This document shows positions 25,311-34,161 of a stretch of 34,181 nucleotides of DNA, in pieces. Every line of letters begins with the position of its first letter. Positions within the stretch are counted from its first letter, which is position 1. The stretch is from NCBI RefSeq assembly GCF_003863355.1, contig NZ_QQWG01000011.1, positions 100,879-135,059 of the forward strand. Reading direction: 5' to 3'. The notes under the pieces are model-generated. The model saw only the letters and a program-made list of their open reading frames with translations. It was not told where the DNA came from and did not search any database. The stretch is from Ancylomarina euxina (GTDB lineage: Bacteria > Bacteroidota > Bacteroidia > Bacteroidales > Marinifilaceae). A program made the translations under genes and the position numbers.

Positions 25311-27683
25311 ATGAAACCCCAAGCCTTAAAGTCATACTTAAAACTTCCAAACCTCATTAAGTTTGGGAGTTTCCTTGTTTTACTAATTTGGTTTTGGCTT
25401 AGCTTACCCCAGCCGATATTTAATACGCCTTATTCAAGTTTACTATTCGATCGAAACAATCATTTGCTGGCAGCACAAATCGCTCCCGATGAGCAATGGC
25501 GATTTCCTGCAAGCGATAGTATTCCCTATAAATACGAACAGGCGCTCCTTTATTTCGAAGACCAATATTTCTATTATCATCCAGGAGTTAATCCACTTTC
25601 TATTGGTAGAGCTTTAGCTCAGAATATTTCAGCTAATCACATCGTCAGTGGAGGTAGCACTATAACGCAACAGCTTATTCGTATGAGTCGGGATGGCAAG
25701 CAAAGAAATTTGTATCAGAAACTGATCGAATTTGTGCTGTCTGTGAGATTGGAATTATCCTTCTCAAAAAAAGAGATTCTAAATTTATATGCCTCACATG
25801 CCCCATTTGGAGGTAATGTTGTGGGATTGGAAACGGCCTCTTGGCGATATTATGGCCGCTCTTCAAGTAAACTCTCTTGGGGAGAAACAGCCACTTTAGC
25901 GGTTCTTCCAAATTCGCCATCATTAATATATCCAGGTAAAAACCATGAAATATTATTAGCAAAACGAAACCGACTGTTGGATAAGTTGGCTAAAAATGAC
26001 ATTATCGATTCCTTAACCTGCGAATTGGCTAAAGCTGAGGAATTGCCACAAAAACCCAAAGCTTTACCTCAATTAGCACCTCACTTATTAACCCGCGCCA
26101 TCAACGACGGACAACAAGGCAAATCGATTCAAACAAGTTTGGATATCAATATTCAGGAATCCTGTAACCGAATTATTGAGCAACATTACTTGCGACTTAG
26201 AGAAAATCAAATTCAGAATGCAGCCGCACTAATTATTGATGTCAAATCGGGAAAAGTACTTGCCTATGTAGGGAATACACCAGGCGCAGATATCAATTCA
26301 GGCCATCAGGTCGATTTAATCTCTTGCAATCGCAGTTCAGGAAGCATTCTCAAACCATTCCTTTATTCCTTAATGATTAAGGAATCGGAACTTTTGCCAC
26401 ACACCTTATTAGCCGATATCCCCACTCAAATATCAGGCTATGCACCAAAGAATTTTAATAAAAAGCACGATGGTGCCGTAAAAGCCAGCGATGCATTAGC
26501 AAGATCCTTAAATATTCCTGCCGTTTTGATGCTTCAAAAATATGGAGTTGATAAATTTCGGAATAAGCTTAGAGAACTAGGTTTCACAAGCATTAATCGA
26601 TCAGCTGATAATTATGGTTTGAGTTTAATATTGGGAGGTGCAGAGGTGAGTTTATGGGATCTTGGAAGCATTTATGCCAGCCTGAGTAGAATGTTACAAT
26701 TCTACACGGATGGGAGTTCAGAATATTCAAGCGATTTGTATTTTCCAGCTTCCTATAAATCATCATTTGCTTATACCATCCAAAACAAATCTTTCAATGA
26801 TATGATGGGAGCTGCTCCCGTTTATCACACTTTCGAGGCTTTAAACGAAATGGATAGACCCATCGATGGTGTCAATTGGAGCCAGTATAATTCATCACGC
26901 AAAATCGCATGGAAAACAGGAACGAGCTTTGGTCATCGTGATGCATGGTCGGTTGGTGTTACACCCGAATATGTTGTTGCTGTATGGGTCGGCAATGCCG
27001 ATGGCGAGGGACGACCGGGCTTAACAGGTGGTGCAACAGCAGCACCCGTTTTATTTGATATTTTTAAATCGCTCCCAACTAGCACTTGGTTCAATAAACC
27101 TTACGACGACATGTTGAAAGTTGCTGTTTGTAAAAAGAGTGGCTACAAAGCTTCATTCAATTGCAGTGAAATAGACAGTCTAGATATTGCAATTCCCGGA
27201 GAACGAACAGATGTTTGCCCCTATTGTAAACAAATCAATTTAGACAAAACGGGTCAATATAGAGTAAATGCCGATTGCTACCGTGTTAGCGATATGATCC
27301 AGAAATCGTATCTGGTTTTACCTCCAGCAATGGAATGGTATTATCAAAGGAAAAATCCCTTATACCAATCTCGACCTCCCTATTTAGAAGCTTGCATGAG
27401 TCAGGGAAATGAAAACATTGATATTATTTACCCCAAGAATAACACCCGCCTTTTTATACCTAAGAATTTTGGAGGCTTGCTCGAGCGTTCAATTTTCCAG
27501 GCAGCTCATAGTATCCCTGGCGCAACGATTTATTGGCATATAGATAATGAATATTTAGGCAGCACTAATGATGTTCATGAAAAAGAAGTGCTTGCTGGTT
27601 TTGGCAAACATACTCTCACATTAATAGATGACAAGGGAGAAGTTTTAACTCGAAGATTCGAGGTGGTAATGAGTGAGAAATAG
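25311..27683 (+). CDS. pbpC: Penicillin-binding protein 1C (bifunctional transglycosylase/transpeptidase)
   Basis: A 790-residue inner-membrane peptidoglycan synthase. One membrane segment lies at about 17-33. The GT51 transglycosylase domain shows EDQYFYYHPG (catalytic Glu83) and GGSTITQQLIRM (114-125). The transpeptidase domain has SILK (Ser345, Lys348), SLN at 399-401 and KTGTS at 535-539. Residues about 690-790 fit the BiPBP_C domain typical of PBP1C. Cysteines in the region after 620 (KKSGYKASFNCSEID, CPYCKQ) are also common in this family. The pairing with an alpha-2-macroglobulin gene upstream is conserved in many Gram-negatives and suggests repair of peptidoglycan after envelope attack. 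Here the pair is split by 800 bp including an IS remnant. Confidence 0.95.
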   Translation: MKPQALKSYLKLPNLIKFGSFLVLLIWFWLSLPQPIFNTPYSSLLFDRNNHLLAAQIAPDEQWRFPASDSIPYKYEQALLYFEDQYFYYHPGVNPLSIGRALAQNISANHIVSGGSTITQQLIRMSRDGKQRNLYQKLIEFVLSVRLELSFSKKEILNLYASHAPFGGNVVGLETASWRYYGRSSSKLSWGETATLAVLPNSPSLIYPGKNHEILLAKRNRLLDKLAKNDIIDSLTCELAKAEELPQKPKALPQLAPHLLTRAINDGQQGKSIQTSLDINIQESCNRIIEQHYLRLRENQIQNAAALIIDVKSGKVLAYVGNTPGADINSGHQVDLISCNRSSGSILKPFLYSLMIKESELLPHTLLADIPTQISGYAPKNFNKKHDGAVKASDALARSLNIPAVLMLQKYGVDKFRNKLRELGFTSINRSADNYGLSLILGGAEVSLWDLGSIYASLSRMLQFYTDGSSEYSSDLYFPASYKSSFAYTIQNKSFNDMMGAAPVYHTFEALNEMDRPIDGVNWSQYNSSRKIAWKTGTSFGHRDAWSVGVTPEYVVAVWVGNADGEGRPGLTGGATAAPVLFDIFKSLPTSTWFNKPYDDMLKVAVCKKSGYKASFNCSEIDSLDIAIPGERTDVCPYCKQINLDKTGQYRVNADCYRVSDMIQKSYLVLPPAMEWYYQRKNPLYQSRPPYLEACMSQGNENIDIIYPKNNTRLFIPKNFGGLLERSIFQAAHSIPGATIYWHIDNEYLGSTNDVHEKEVLAGFGKHTLTLIDDKGEVLTRRFEVVMSEK

Positions 27684-27835
27684 TTAACTATCTCTTCCGT
27701 ACGACTATTATTGCTTATAATCAGCCTTTGAAGCCATATTTTTTTATAATTTTACACACCCAAAAGAAACCGATCATTCTTTTGACTATTTTAAGCTGTA
27801 TATCAACAAGTATGAATTGCTGATATTTAAATACA

Positions 27836-29317
27836 ATGACGATGGAAAATAATTTGCAAATTTACAATACACTCAGCCGAAAGAAAGAGCTGTTTACGCC
27901 TATTAACCCCGGACATGTTGGATTATATGTTTGTGGTCCTACTGTTTATGGTGATGCTCATTTAGGTCACTCTCGTCCAGCAATTACTTTCGATATATTA
28001 TTCCGTTTTTTAAAGCATTCTGGCTATAAAGTGCGTTACGTTCGTAACATTACCGACGTAGGACACCTGGTTAATGATGCTGACGAAGGAGAGGATAAAA
28101 TTGCACAGAAAGCTCGTTTAGAAGAGTTGGAACCTATGGAAGTGGTTCAGTTTTTCACTGATCGTTACCACAAAAATATGGACGATTTGAATGTTCTAAA
28201 GCCAAGTATAGAACCTCGGGCCTCGGGCCATATCATCGAACAAATGGAGGTTATCGATAAATTGTTTGAGAATGGTTTTGCCTACGAAAGTAATGGCTCT
28301 GTATATTTCGATGTAGAATCTTATAGTAAACAACACGATTACGGTAAGCTTTCTGGTAGAAAAATTGAAGATCTAATTTCGAATACTCGTGAGTTAGAGG
28401 GACAAAGCGAAAAGAAAAATAGCTTTGACTTTGCACTTTGGAAAAAAGCCAATCCTGAGCATATCATGCGATGGCCTTCAAAATGGAGCGATGGTTTCCC
28501 TGGATGGCATCTTGAGTGTTCGGCTATGAGTCAAAAATATTTAGGTGCAGAATTCGATATTCATGGTGGTGGATTAGATTTGCAATTCCCACACCACGAA
28601 TGTGAGATTGCACAGTCAACTGGTGCGCATGGTCACGAAGCTGTCCGTTATTGGATGCATAATAACATGATCACAATCAATGGTCAGAAAATGGGAAAAT
28701 CATTGGGTAATTTCATTACACTTGATCAACTTTTTGCTGGTGATAATGATGTGTTAGAGCAAGCTTATAGTCCTATGACTATTCGATTCTTCATTTTACA
28801 AGCTCACTACCGCAGTCCTCTCGATTTTTCGAATGATGCACTTAAAGCTGCAGAAAAAGGCTTTAGTAGATTAATGACTGCTGTAGCAACACTTGATAAA
28901 ATTAAAGCAGCTGCAGAATCAACAGTTAATGTTGAAGAGCTAAAAACTAAAGCTTATGCTGCATTAAATGACGATATTAATACGCCAATTCTAATTGCTC
29001 ATCTTTTCGATGGCGTGAAAATGATCAACTCATTAGCAGCTGGAAAAGAACAAATCACTGCTGAACAGCTTGAATCACTTAAGAAACTTTATCAAGACTT
29101 AGTTTACGATGTGTTGGGATTGAAAAATGAAAAAGAAGATGATGGGGGAACCAATGAGATTTTAGACAAGCTTATTTCCTTATTACTAACAACACGAAAC
29201 GAAGCTAAGCTAAATAAAGATTGGGCAACTGCCGATAAAATTCGTAACGAATTAAGCAGTTATGGTATTGCCATAAAGGATACAAAAGACGGTTCCGAAT
29301 GGGAAATCATTCAATAA
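27836..29317 (+). CDS. cysS: Cysteinyl-tRNA synthetase
   Basis: A class I aminoacyl-tRNA synthetase that charges tRNA-Cys. The 493 residues show the zinc-ligand Cys33 in [18 protein letters not shown], the HIGH motif as HLGH (42-45), [10 protein letters not shown] and [19 protein letters not shown] (zinc and cysteine binding), and the KMSKS motif as KMGKS (285-289). The C-terminal DALR/anticodon region ends [17 protein letters not shown]. Two starts are possible, the ATG at 27836 or the one two codons later at 27842. A strong terminator follows. Confidence 0.97.
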   Translation: MTMENNLQIYNTLSRKKELFTPINPGHVGLYVCGPTVYGDAHLGHSRPAITFDILFRFLKHSGYKVRYVRNITDVGHLVNDADEGEDKIAQKARLEELEPMEVVQFFTDRYHKNMDDLNVLKPSIEPRASGHIIEQMEVIDKLFENGFAYESNGSVYFDVESYSKQHDYGKLSGRKIEDLISNTRELEGQSEKKNSFDFALWKKANPEHIMRWPSKWSDGFPGWHLECSAMSQKYLGAEFDIHGGGLDLQFPHHECEIAQSTGAHGHEAVRYWMHNNMITINGQKMGKSLGNFITLDQLFAGDNDVLEQAYSPMTIRFFILQAHYRSPLDFSNDALKAAEKGFSRLMTAVATLDKIKAAAESTVNVEELKTKAYAALNDDINTPILIAHLFDGVKMINSLAAGKEQITAEQLESLKKLYQDLVYDVLGLKNEKEDDGGTNEILDKLISLLLTTRNEAKLNKDWATADKIRNELSSYGIAIKDTKDGSEWEIIQ

Positions 29318-29320
29318 TAC

Positions 29321-29357
29321 AAAAGCTGCTCAATAAATATTGAGCAGCTTTTTTTTA
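29321..29357 (+). terminator. Intrinsic terminator of cysS
   Basis: A stem of about 14 bp: AAAAGCTGCTCAAT (from 29321) pairs with ATTGAGCAGCTTTT, around a very short AT loop. It is followed by a T-run, directly after the cysS stop codon. Confidence 0.88.
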
Positions 29358-29362
29358 ATCAA

Positions 29363-29393
29363 TTGTTAAATTAATATCATTAGTTTAACTTTG
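29363..29393 (+). promoter_or_regulatory. Promoter of the glutaminyl-peptide cyclotransferase gene
   Basis: TTG (29363-29365), a 20-base spacer, then TAACTTTG (29386-29393) fit the Bacteroidota consensus. The start codon is 50 bases downstream and the cysS terminator lies immediately upstream. Confidence 0.65.
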
Positions 29394-29443
29394 ATCTTCG
29401 GAGTTTACTCTCGTTTACTATAATTTCACCTCTTTCTTAAAAT

Positions 29444-30559
29444 ATGAAACTTCAATCTCTTATTATCTACTTATGTCTTGTTTCACTTACAGCTTGTAAT
29501 GGAAACGGAGCTCATAAAACTTTATCTAAAACAGAAAACGAAGCTCAAATTAAAGTTGTAGAGTACATACATAGTTTAAAGTTAAAGAATCCACAGCGTG
29601 CCAAGCTTTTTGCTCAAGGAGATACAATTGAAATTTCAATCAAAAAAAGACAGAATTCAGAAGCTATCGATTCCTTACAACTATTCATTGATGGTAAGGT
29701 AAACCAAACAATTTTATCTAAACCCTGGACTTTTTCACATATTGCAAAAGAAAAAACAATGGGGAAGCATAATTTTCAACTGATGGCTTATCACAAGGAT
29801 GGTAAAGTCGGAAATATCTCATCGTATTACAATCTTAAATCGAATATTGCGCCTAAGGAATTGACCTATAAAATTGTTAATACCTTTCCACATGATGTAA
29901 AATCCTATACTCAAGGCTTATTCTACCATGATGGATACTTATACGAAGGAACTGGTCAATATGGCGAGTCAACACTTAGAAAAATTGATATCCCAAAGGG
30001 CAACAGTGTTTTTGATAGAAAACTAGAACCTAATTATTTCGGAGAAGGGATCACTTATTACGGTGGGAATATCATCCAGTTAACTTGGAGAGAATCTAAG
30101 GCTTTTGTAATTGATGCTGAAGATTTTTCTCAGAAAGATTATTTTAAGCCTCCAACTACAAACGGACAGGCATGGGGAATTACAACCATGAATAACCAAC
30201 TTGTTATTTCTGATGGGAGTAATATACTAACGCTTGTCGATCCGAAGAGCTACAGTAAAATTGGTGATATAGAAGTTTACGACGAAAAAGGGCTAGTGGA
30301 TACTTTAAATGAGTTAGAGTATATCAATGGTAAAATTTACGCCAATGTCTGGTTAACCGACACCATTGTTGTAATCAATCCTAAAACAGGACGAGTTGAA
30401 GCGAATTTAAATCTAGAAAATATTTTATCCCCAGCCGAAAAACGCAAACTAATCAAAGGTGATGACGTTCTAAATGGTATCGCTTACGATTCTATAAATA
30501 ATCGCCTATTTGTAACAGGAAAACGATGGTCTAAACTCTTTGAAATAAAGATTGATTAA
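29444..30559 (+). CDS. Glutaminyl-peptide cyclotransferase family lipoprotein
   Basis: A 371-residue lipoprotein. The signal ends Leu-Thr-Ala-Cys18. A small beta domain follows (about 30-130). Then the beta-propeller of the bacterial/plant glutamine cyclotransferase family starts at FPHDVKSYTQGLFYHDGYLYEGTGQYGES, with GQAWGITTMNNQLVISDGS and ELEYINGKIYANVWLTD among its conserved blades. These enzymes cyclise N-terminal Gln to pyroglutamate on exported proteins, a step known to be important for type IX- and Sec-exported Bacteroidota proteins (those belong to an unrelated fold in Porphyromonas). It has its own promoter and ends 9 bases before the convergent DUF3108 gene. Confidence 0.9.
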   Translation: MKLQSLIIYLCLVSLTACNGNGAHKTLSKTENEAQIKVVEYIHSLKLKNPQRAKLFAQGDTIEISIKKRQNSEAIDSLQLFIDGKVNQTILSKPWTFSHIAKEKTMGKHNFQLMAYHKDGKVGNISSYYNLKSNIAPKELTYKIVNTFPHDVKSYTQGLFYHDGYLYEGTGQYGESTLRKIDIPKGNSVFDRKLEPNYFGEGITYYGGNIIQLTWRESKAFVIDAEDFSQKDYFKPPTTNGQAWGITTMNNQLVISDGSNILTLVDPKSYSKIGDIEVYDEKGLVDTLNELEYINGKIYANVWLTDTIVVINPKTGRVEANLNLENILSPAEKRKLIKGDDVLNGIAYDSINNRLFVTGKRWSKLFEIKID

Positions 30560-30568
30560 ATCGATTGT

Positions 30569-31408
30569 CTAATCAAGTTCTACTTTTCCTGATCGTTTCT
30601 TAAAATGAGAATTTCGTGTTGATCTTAGGCCTTCGTATGAATTAAGAAGGCCTTTAACACTTCCGATTAATACTTTTGCCTCGACCATAATTGGAACTCG
30701 GTTTCTATCGTTACTCACCCAAATGGTCATATCCTCTCCACCTTGAAAAAGATGTCCTTTTACCAACATTGGAGAAAATTTTAAACACTCATAAACTTCC
30801 CCACTTTTAAGCTTCACGTTTTCTATCCCTTTATATCTGATATATAGATTATGAACCTCGTTATCAATCAGCATTCGCAGCGGAATTTTTTCTTTCTTTT
30901 TATATTTTGAAAAATCTAAGTTACGGGTATAATAAGCAACCGATACAATATCAGAGCTGATCGTTTTATTCTCAAGTGTATCTTTTTTTTCAGGTTTTTG
31001 TCTTTTTCTAATTTTCGAGTATATCTGATCCTTATCGTAATCAAACCAATATTCATGTCGAGCAATATAGTCTCCTTCATGCGTTTTGCGATCGAAATAA
31101 AAAGGTTTTAAACTCGTTGTATCAACGTAACATGAAATTGTATCACGTAACTTGAAAAACCAATCAAAAGCCTTTAAACTTCTCCCTAAAGCTTCAATTT
31201 TATAGGCTGGCTTGTCAGAGTATAATTCGTTTTTAACTTCCAGCTTAACTTCTCCTGCAGCAACCCATAAAAAGCCCCAATTATAGTAGCCTCTAAAAGT
31301 CAATTTTTCACCCGACTGAAAAGCAAAATTCTCAATCCCAGATTTCTCCTGAGATTTTAATTGACCAATCGAACAAATTAATACGAGGATAAAAAGAATA
31401 TATCTCAA
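30569..31408 (-). CDS. DUF3108 domain-containing exported protein
   Basis: A 279-residue protein with a signal peptide (residues 1-19, cleavage near LKS-QEK) and no lipobox. The body resembles the DUF3108 family: beta-strands with GEKLTFRGYYNWGFLWVAAGEVKLEV near the start, then YKIEALG, and YFDRKTHEGDYIARHEYWFD. It probably folds as a periplasmic or outer-membrane-associated beta-sandwich, and no function is established. It is the last gene of a three-gene operon, 10 bases after the thiamine-binding protein gene. Confidence 0.85.
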   Translation of the reverse strand: MRYILFILVLICSIGQLKSQEKSGIENFAFQSGEKLTFRGYYNWGFLWVAAGEVKLEVKNELYSDKPAYKIEALGRSLKAFDWFFKLRDTISCYVDTTSLKPFYFDRKTHEGDYIARHEYWFDYDKDQIYSKIRKRQKPEKKDTLENKTISSDIVSVAYYTRNLDFSKYKKKEKIPLRMLIDNEVHNLYIRYKGIENVKLKSGEVYECLKFSPMLVKGHLFQGGEDMTIWVSNDRNRVPIMVEAKVLIGSVKGLLNSYEGLRSTRNSHFKKRSGKVELD

Positions 31409-31418
31409 ATCAGAAATA

Positions 31419-31730
31419 TTAAAGATTAACCTTACCTATTTTCTTCTCAATCGCATCGACCTTAGATTTAAGACGATTATGTTTGTTTTTCTGAATATCA
31501 ACTGTCATGCTTGAATAAACTCGATCAGAATGTGGCTCAAGAATAGCATAAGCTTTATTCACAATATCCAATGCTTCAGGAAAAGTCTCTGTTTCTATAA
31601 GAGTACCCATTGCCGTTAATTGATAATCAACACCGCTTTCGCGAATCATATCAATTACCTGACTTACATATTGACTAACGCTATCTCCTTTATCCGTGGG
31701 AAAAATTGCAAATTCCAAAAGTGCTGACAT
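31419..31730 (-). CDS. MTH1187-family (DUF77/YqgV-like) thiamine-binding protein
   Basis: A 103-residue single-domain ferredoxin-like protein. The pattern EFAIFPTDKGDSVSQYVSQVI, then YQLTAMGTLIE, then a helix and HSDRVYSSMTVDIQKNK, is typical of the MTH1187/YkoF-type family. Several members bind thiamine or related ligands as tetramers. The ligand here is not proven, and no TPP riboswitch or thiamine gene is near. It is the middle gene of the operon, 13 bases after the upstream stop. Confidence 0.87.
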   Translation of the reverse strand: MSALLEFAIFPTDKGDSVSQYVSQVIDMIRESGVDYQLTAMGTLIETETFPEALDIVNKAYAILEPHSDRVYSSMTVDIQKNKHNRLKSKVDAIEKKIGKVNL

Positions 31731-31743
31731 ATATAGTAAGTGT

Positions 31744-33507
31744 TTAGTGTTCGTGAGATATTACAACATTCTCTTCAACGTCCCAATTAGAGCGTACCTT
31801 TATCTCCTTACGGAAATAATGAACGGTCTCTGGCTGAAGTTTTAGATTATAGTTACCCGTATCCCATTTTCCATTATCATTCCAATCTTCAATAATTTTT
31901 ATGATATAGGTTTTAGGTTCAAGATAGTCAAAAGTGAGTAGCCCGTCAGCATAAATCTTTTTACTCTGAACGAGACTTTCATTCTTATTATTCTCGATGA
32001 TCTGCACAATTACAGGTTGATGAACATGCTCAACTTTCAAAAGAATCTTCCCATAGAATTCAAGTTCTTTCGTTTTAAATTTCTTGGTGAAAGCATCACT
32101 TTTTAAAGCATAAATATTTTCAAAAGTAGCTGAATCAATATCTAAACGGTAATTAGTTTCAGATTCCCATTTCACATTCATATGATAGGTACGTAATAAA
32201 GCCGAATCTTTCACAAAATTAAAAGGAACAGCAACCTCTAGAGTATCGACCATTTTAACGAGATGAATACTATCTAGGATAAAGCTAGATAAAGGTTCGT
32301 TGAACTCAAATTCAACACTTTTATTAAGATCATGAATAGATTTCAAATTCGATTTAAACTCAAAAACAGGTTTCTTAATTTTGGCTTTCTCAGTCTGCTT
32401 CTTTGTTTGCTTTGCCTTTTTAGGATCTTTAAAATTTAACTTTAAAGTGTCACTAAAACTAACAAGTTGTTTAGTTGAGTCAGTTTTTAAATAGTTCAGT
32501 ACAGCAATTAAAGTATCCCTCTTGTAAATATTAGAATCAACAAACCAATACGATAAGGTGTCTCGGGTACTATTACTCTCTATCAGAAAACTACTCGCAT
32601 CGTCCTCTATATCTAAAATATCAATTTTTAAATAATCAGTTCTTTTATAAGAGAACTCAAAATCTAGCTTCTCACGTCTGGAGCGATTGAATTTAGTAAG
32701 GTACAACAACGGGTTTTCCTCCTCAAATAAATTAATATGCAAATCAGCAGGACTAAAAGCCGTATAAGTTCTAAGGGCCGATGAATCCGGAGTAATACTA
32801 TCCAGTTTTTGGAAAGTTTGAGCTGCTGGGGTTAACAGAGTATCTAAAAATCCAATAATCTCACCTGGCCCATTATACTTATAATCTCGATTTCCATCGA
32901 CTAATGCGAATAATTTATAAGTTCCAGCTTTTAAATTACTTAGATTAAAATGACCTGCGGTATCCGTTTGAGCAACATAATCTGGAATTGTTGTTAGAGG
33001 CACTGAATCCTGATGATTAGAATAAGCATAAATCTGAACTTTCTCAATTGGAAGATTAGTAAACGCATTAACGGCATGTCCTTGTATACTTAAAGAATCC
33101 AATTCCTTCCCTGTAGAAAATACATACTTAAAATTACCTAAAGGATTACCTTCATTATTATCAGCAATACCATCGGCAAAATCCAGTGTATAAGTTGTAT
33201 GGGCTTTTAAACTATCACCCATATCAACATAAATAGATTTACCACGTAAATTCACAGTGGGCTTTCTATCAAGAGGTGGAGAAACAACAAATTTTTCGTT
33301 GATATCCTTCAATTGCACAAATTCATTGAAATAGATATTCACCTTTCCCCCTTTAACTTCTGTTGAAAAATTGGAAGGACTTGTTTTTTCAACAACAGGA
33401 GACTCTTCATCCTTAGGTCCACCAATAGGATATCCCATGTTTGCACATGAATAAATTAGGGAAGAAATAAACAACCCAACAAATATTTTACTAGTAAATG
33501 CTTTCAA
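31744..33507 (-). CDS. SbsA/Big_5 Ig-like domain lipoprotein
   Basis: A 587-residue lipoprotein with Cys21 following a hydrophobic signal (LIYSC). The N-terminal part, from about residue 35, is an Ig-like (Big_5/SbsA-type) domain with SPSNFSTEVKGGKVNIYFNEFVQLKD and TYTLDFADGIADNNEGNPLGNFKYVFSTG. A carboxypeptidase-regulatory-like beta-sandwich follows at about 135-220 (GHVNA-type, with AGTYKLFALVDGNRDYKY). More beta-rich sequence ends in a DWNDNGKWDTGNY segment that looks calcium-binding. This is a widespread Bacteroidota cell-envelope lipoprotein of unknown role. It leads the three-gene operon, with a -7 match TAATTTTG at 33533-33540 upstream. Confidence 0.88.
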   Translation of the reverse strand: MKAFTSKIFVGLFISSLIYSCANMGYPIGGPKDEESPVVEKTSPSNFSTEVKGGKVNIYFNEFVQLKDINEKFVVSPPLDRKPTVNLRGKSIYVDMGDSLKAHTTYTLDFADGIADNNEGNPLGNFKYVFSTGKELDSLSIQGHAVNAFTNLPIEKVQIYAYSNHQDSVPLTTIPDYVAQTDTAGHFNLSNLKAGTYKLFALVDGNRDYKYNGPGEIIGFLDTLLTPAAQTFQKLDSITPDSSALRTYTAFSPADLHINLFEEENPLLYLTKFNRSRREKLDFEFSYKRTDYLKIDILDIEDDASSFLIESNSTRDTLSYWFVDSNIYKRDTLIAVLNYLKTDSTKQLVSFSDTLKLNFKDPKKAKQTKKQTEKAKIKKPVFEFKSNLKSIHDLNKSVEFEFNEPLSSFILDSIHLVKMVDTLEVAVPFNFVKDSALLRTYHMNVKWESETNYRLDIDSATFENIYALKSDAFTKKFKTKELEFYGKILLKVEHVHQPVIVQIIENNKNESLVQSKKIYADGLLTFDYLEPKTYIIKIIEDWNDNGKWDTGNYNLKLQPETVHYFRKEIKVRSNWDVEENVVISHEH

Positions 33508-33779
33508 TTCGATATGTTTTGATAATGATCTACAAAATTATAAAGATTAGAAACAAAAATAAGTTAATAAAGCCAAAATGCTCATGTCAAAGGTTTTTAA
33601 TTTTGATTTATTAAGGAATAGATATCAAAAAAATATAATCCAAGTCGAAAACAGATTTAGGAGTGTATAGAAATAAAAGATATTACTAAATGAGAAGCTT
33701 TGTTTTTGTCTTATTTACACTGTTTTAAGGAAGTATTTTTGTGTAAACATAGTCTTAATACCATCAGATTTTATTGCAT
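33508..33779. other. AT-rich intergenic region between the Ig-like lipoprotein gene and the 5S rRNA genes
   Basis: About 270 bases without a gene. It holds the TAATTTTG element (33533-33540, minus) for the lipoprotein operon and a 7-bp inverted repeat (TTTACAC at 33714-33720, GTGTAAA at 33741-33747). Nothing else stands out. Confidence 0.4.
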
Positions 33780-33814
33780 AAAAAAAGCGTCTTGCTTCGT
33801 TAGAAACAAGACGC
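33780..33814 (-). terminator. Terminator after the distal 5S rRNA copy
   Basis: GCGTCTTG (33787-33794) pairs with CAAGACGC (33807-33814), with inner TTC/GAA pairs and a GTTA loop. Seven T follow on the minus strand. Confidence 0.88.
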
Positions 33815-33823
33815 ATAAAGGTC

Positions 33824-33930
33824 GGCATCGACCTACTCTCCCACCTTTCGGCAGTACCATCGGCGCTAATAGGCTTAACTTCTCTGTTCGGGATGGGAAG
33901 AGGTGGAACCCTATTGCTATAGATACCTGA
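33824..33930 (-). rRNA. rrf: 5S ribosomal RNA, distal tandem copy
   Basis: On the minus strand the sequence contains the conserved 5S blocks: a GGGTTCCACCTC region, CCCATCCCGAACAGAGAAGTTAAGCC, AGCGCCGATGGTACTG and AAAGGTGGGAGAGTAGGTCG. The 5' GGTATC pairs with 3' GATGCC as helix I. Ends are placed from that helix and are good to a few bases. It differs from the proximal copy at two paired positions, 33871 and 33912. Confidence 0.95.
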
Positions 33931-34008
33931 AATTGTCATCAACACGAAGGTTGATTTATATTTTTAATTCAAATAGAAACCTTATTTCTATAGAATATTC
34001 TTTAATCT

Positions 34009-34047
34009 AAAAAAAAGCGTCTTGCTTCCATTGGAAACAAGACGCTT
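34009..34047 (-). terminator. Terminator between the two 5S rRNA copies
   Basis: GCGTCTTG (34017-34024) pairs with CAAGACGC (34038-34045), with inner TTCC/GGAA pairs. A T-run follows on the minus strand. It is a near-copy of the terminator after the distal 5S, with the loop changed. Confidence 0.87.
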
Positions 34048-34054
34048 AAAGGTC

Positions 34055-34161
34055 GGCATCGACCTACTCTCCCACCTTTCGGCAGTACCATCGGCGCTAA
34101 TGGGCTTAACTTCTCTGTTCGGGATGGGAAGAGGTGGAACCCCATTGCTATAGATACCTGA
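34055..34161 (-). rRNA. rrf: 5S ribosomal RNA, proximal tandem copy
   Basis: Nearly identical to the copy at 33824-33930 (offset 231 bases), with the same helix I (GGTATC/GATGCC) and conserved internal blocks. It is read toward lower coordinates, so any 23S and 16S genes of the same operon would lie beyond the right edge. The last 20 bases of the window show no recognisable 23S end. Confidence 0.95.

Noticed and set aside
31419-31743. TPP riboswitch or thiamine operon around the thiamine-binding protein
   Set aside because: The 13-base gap to the upstream gene leaves no room for a riboswitch, and no thiamine biosynthesis or transport gene is present.
33700-33945. Short open frames overlapping the distal 5S rRNA gene on both strands
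   Set aside because: They are translations of the rRNA gene and its terminator, not proteins.
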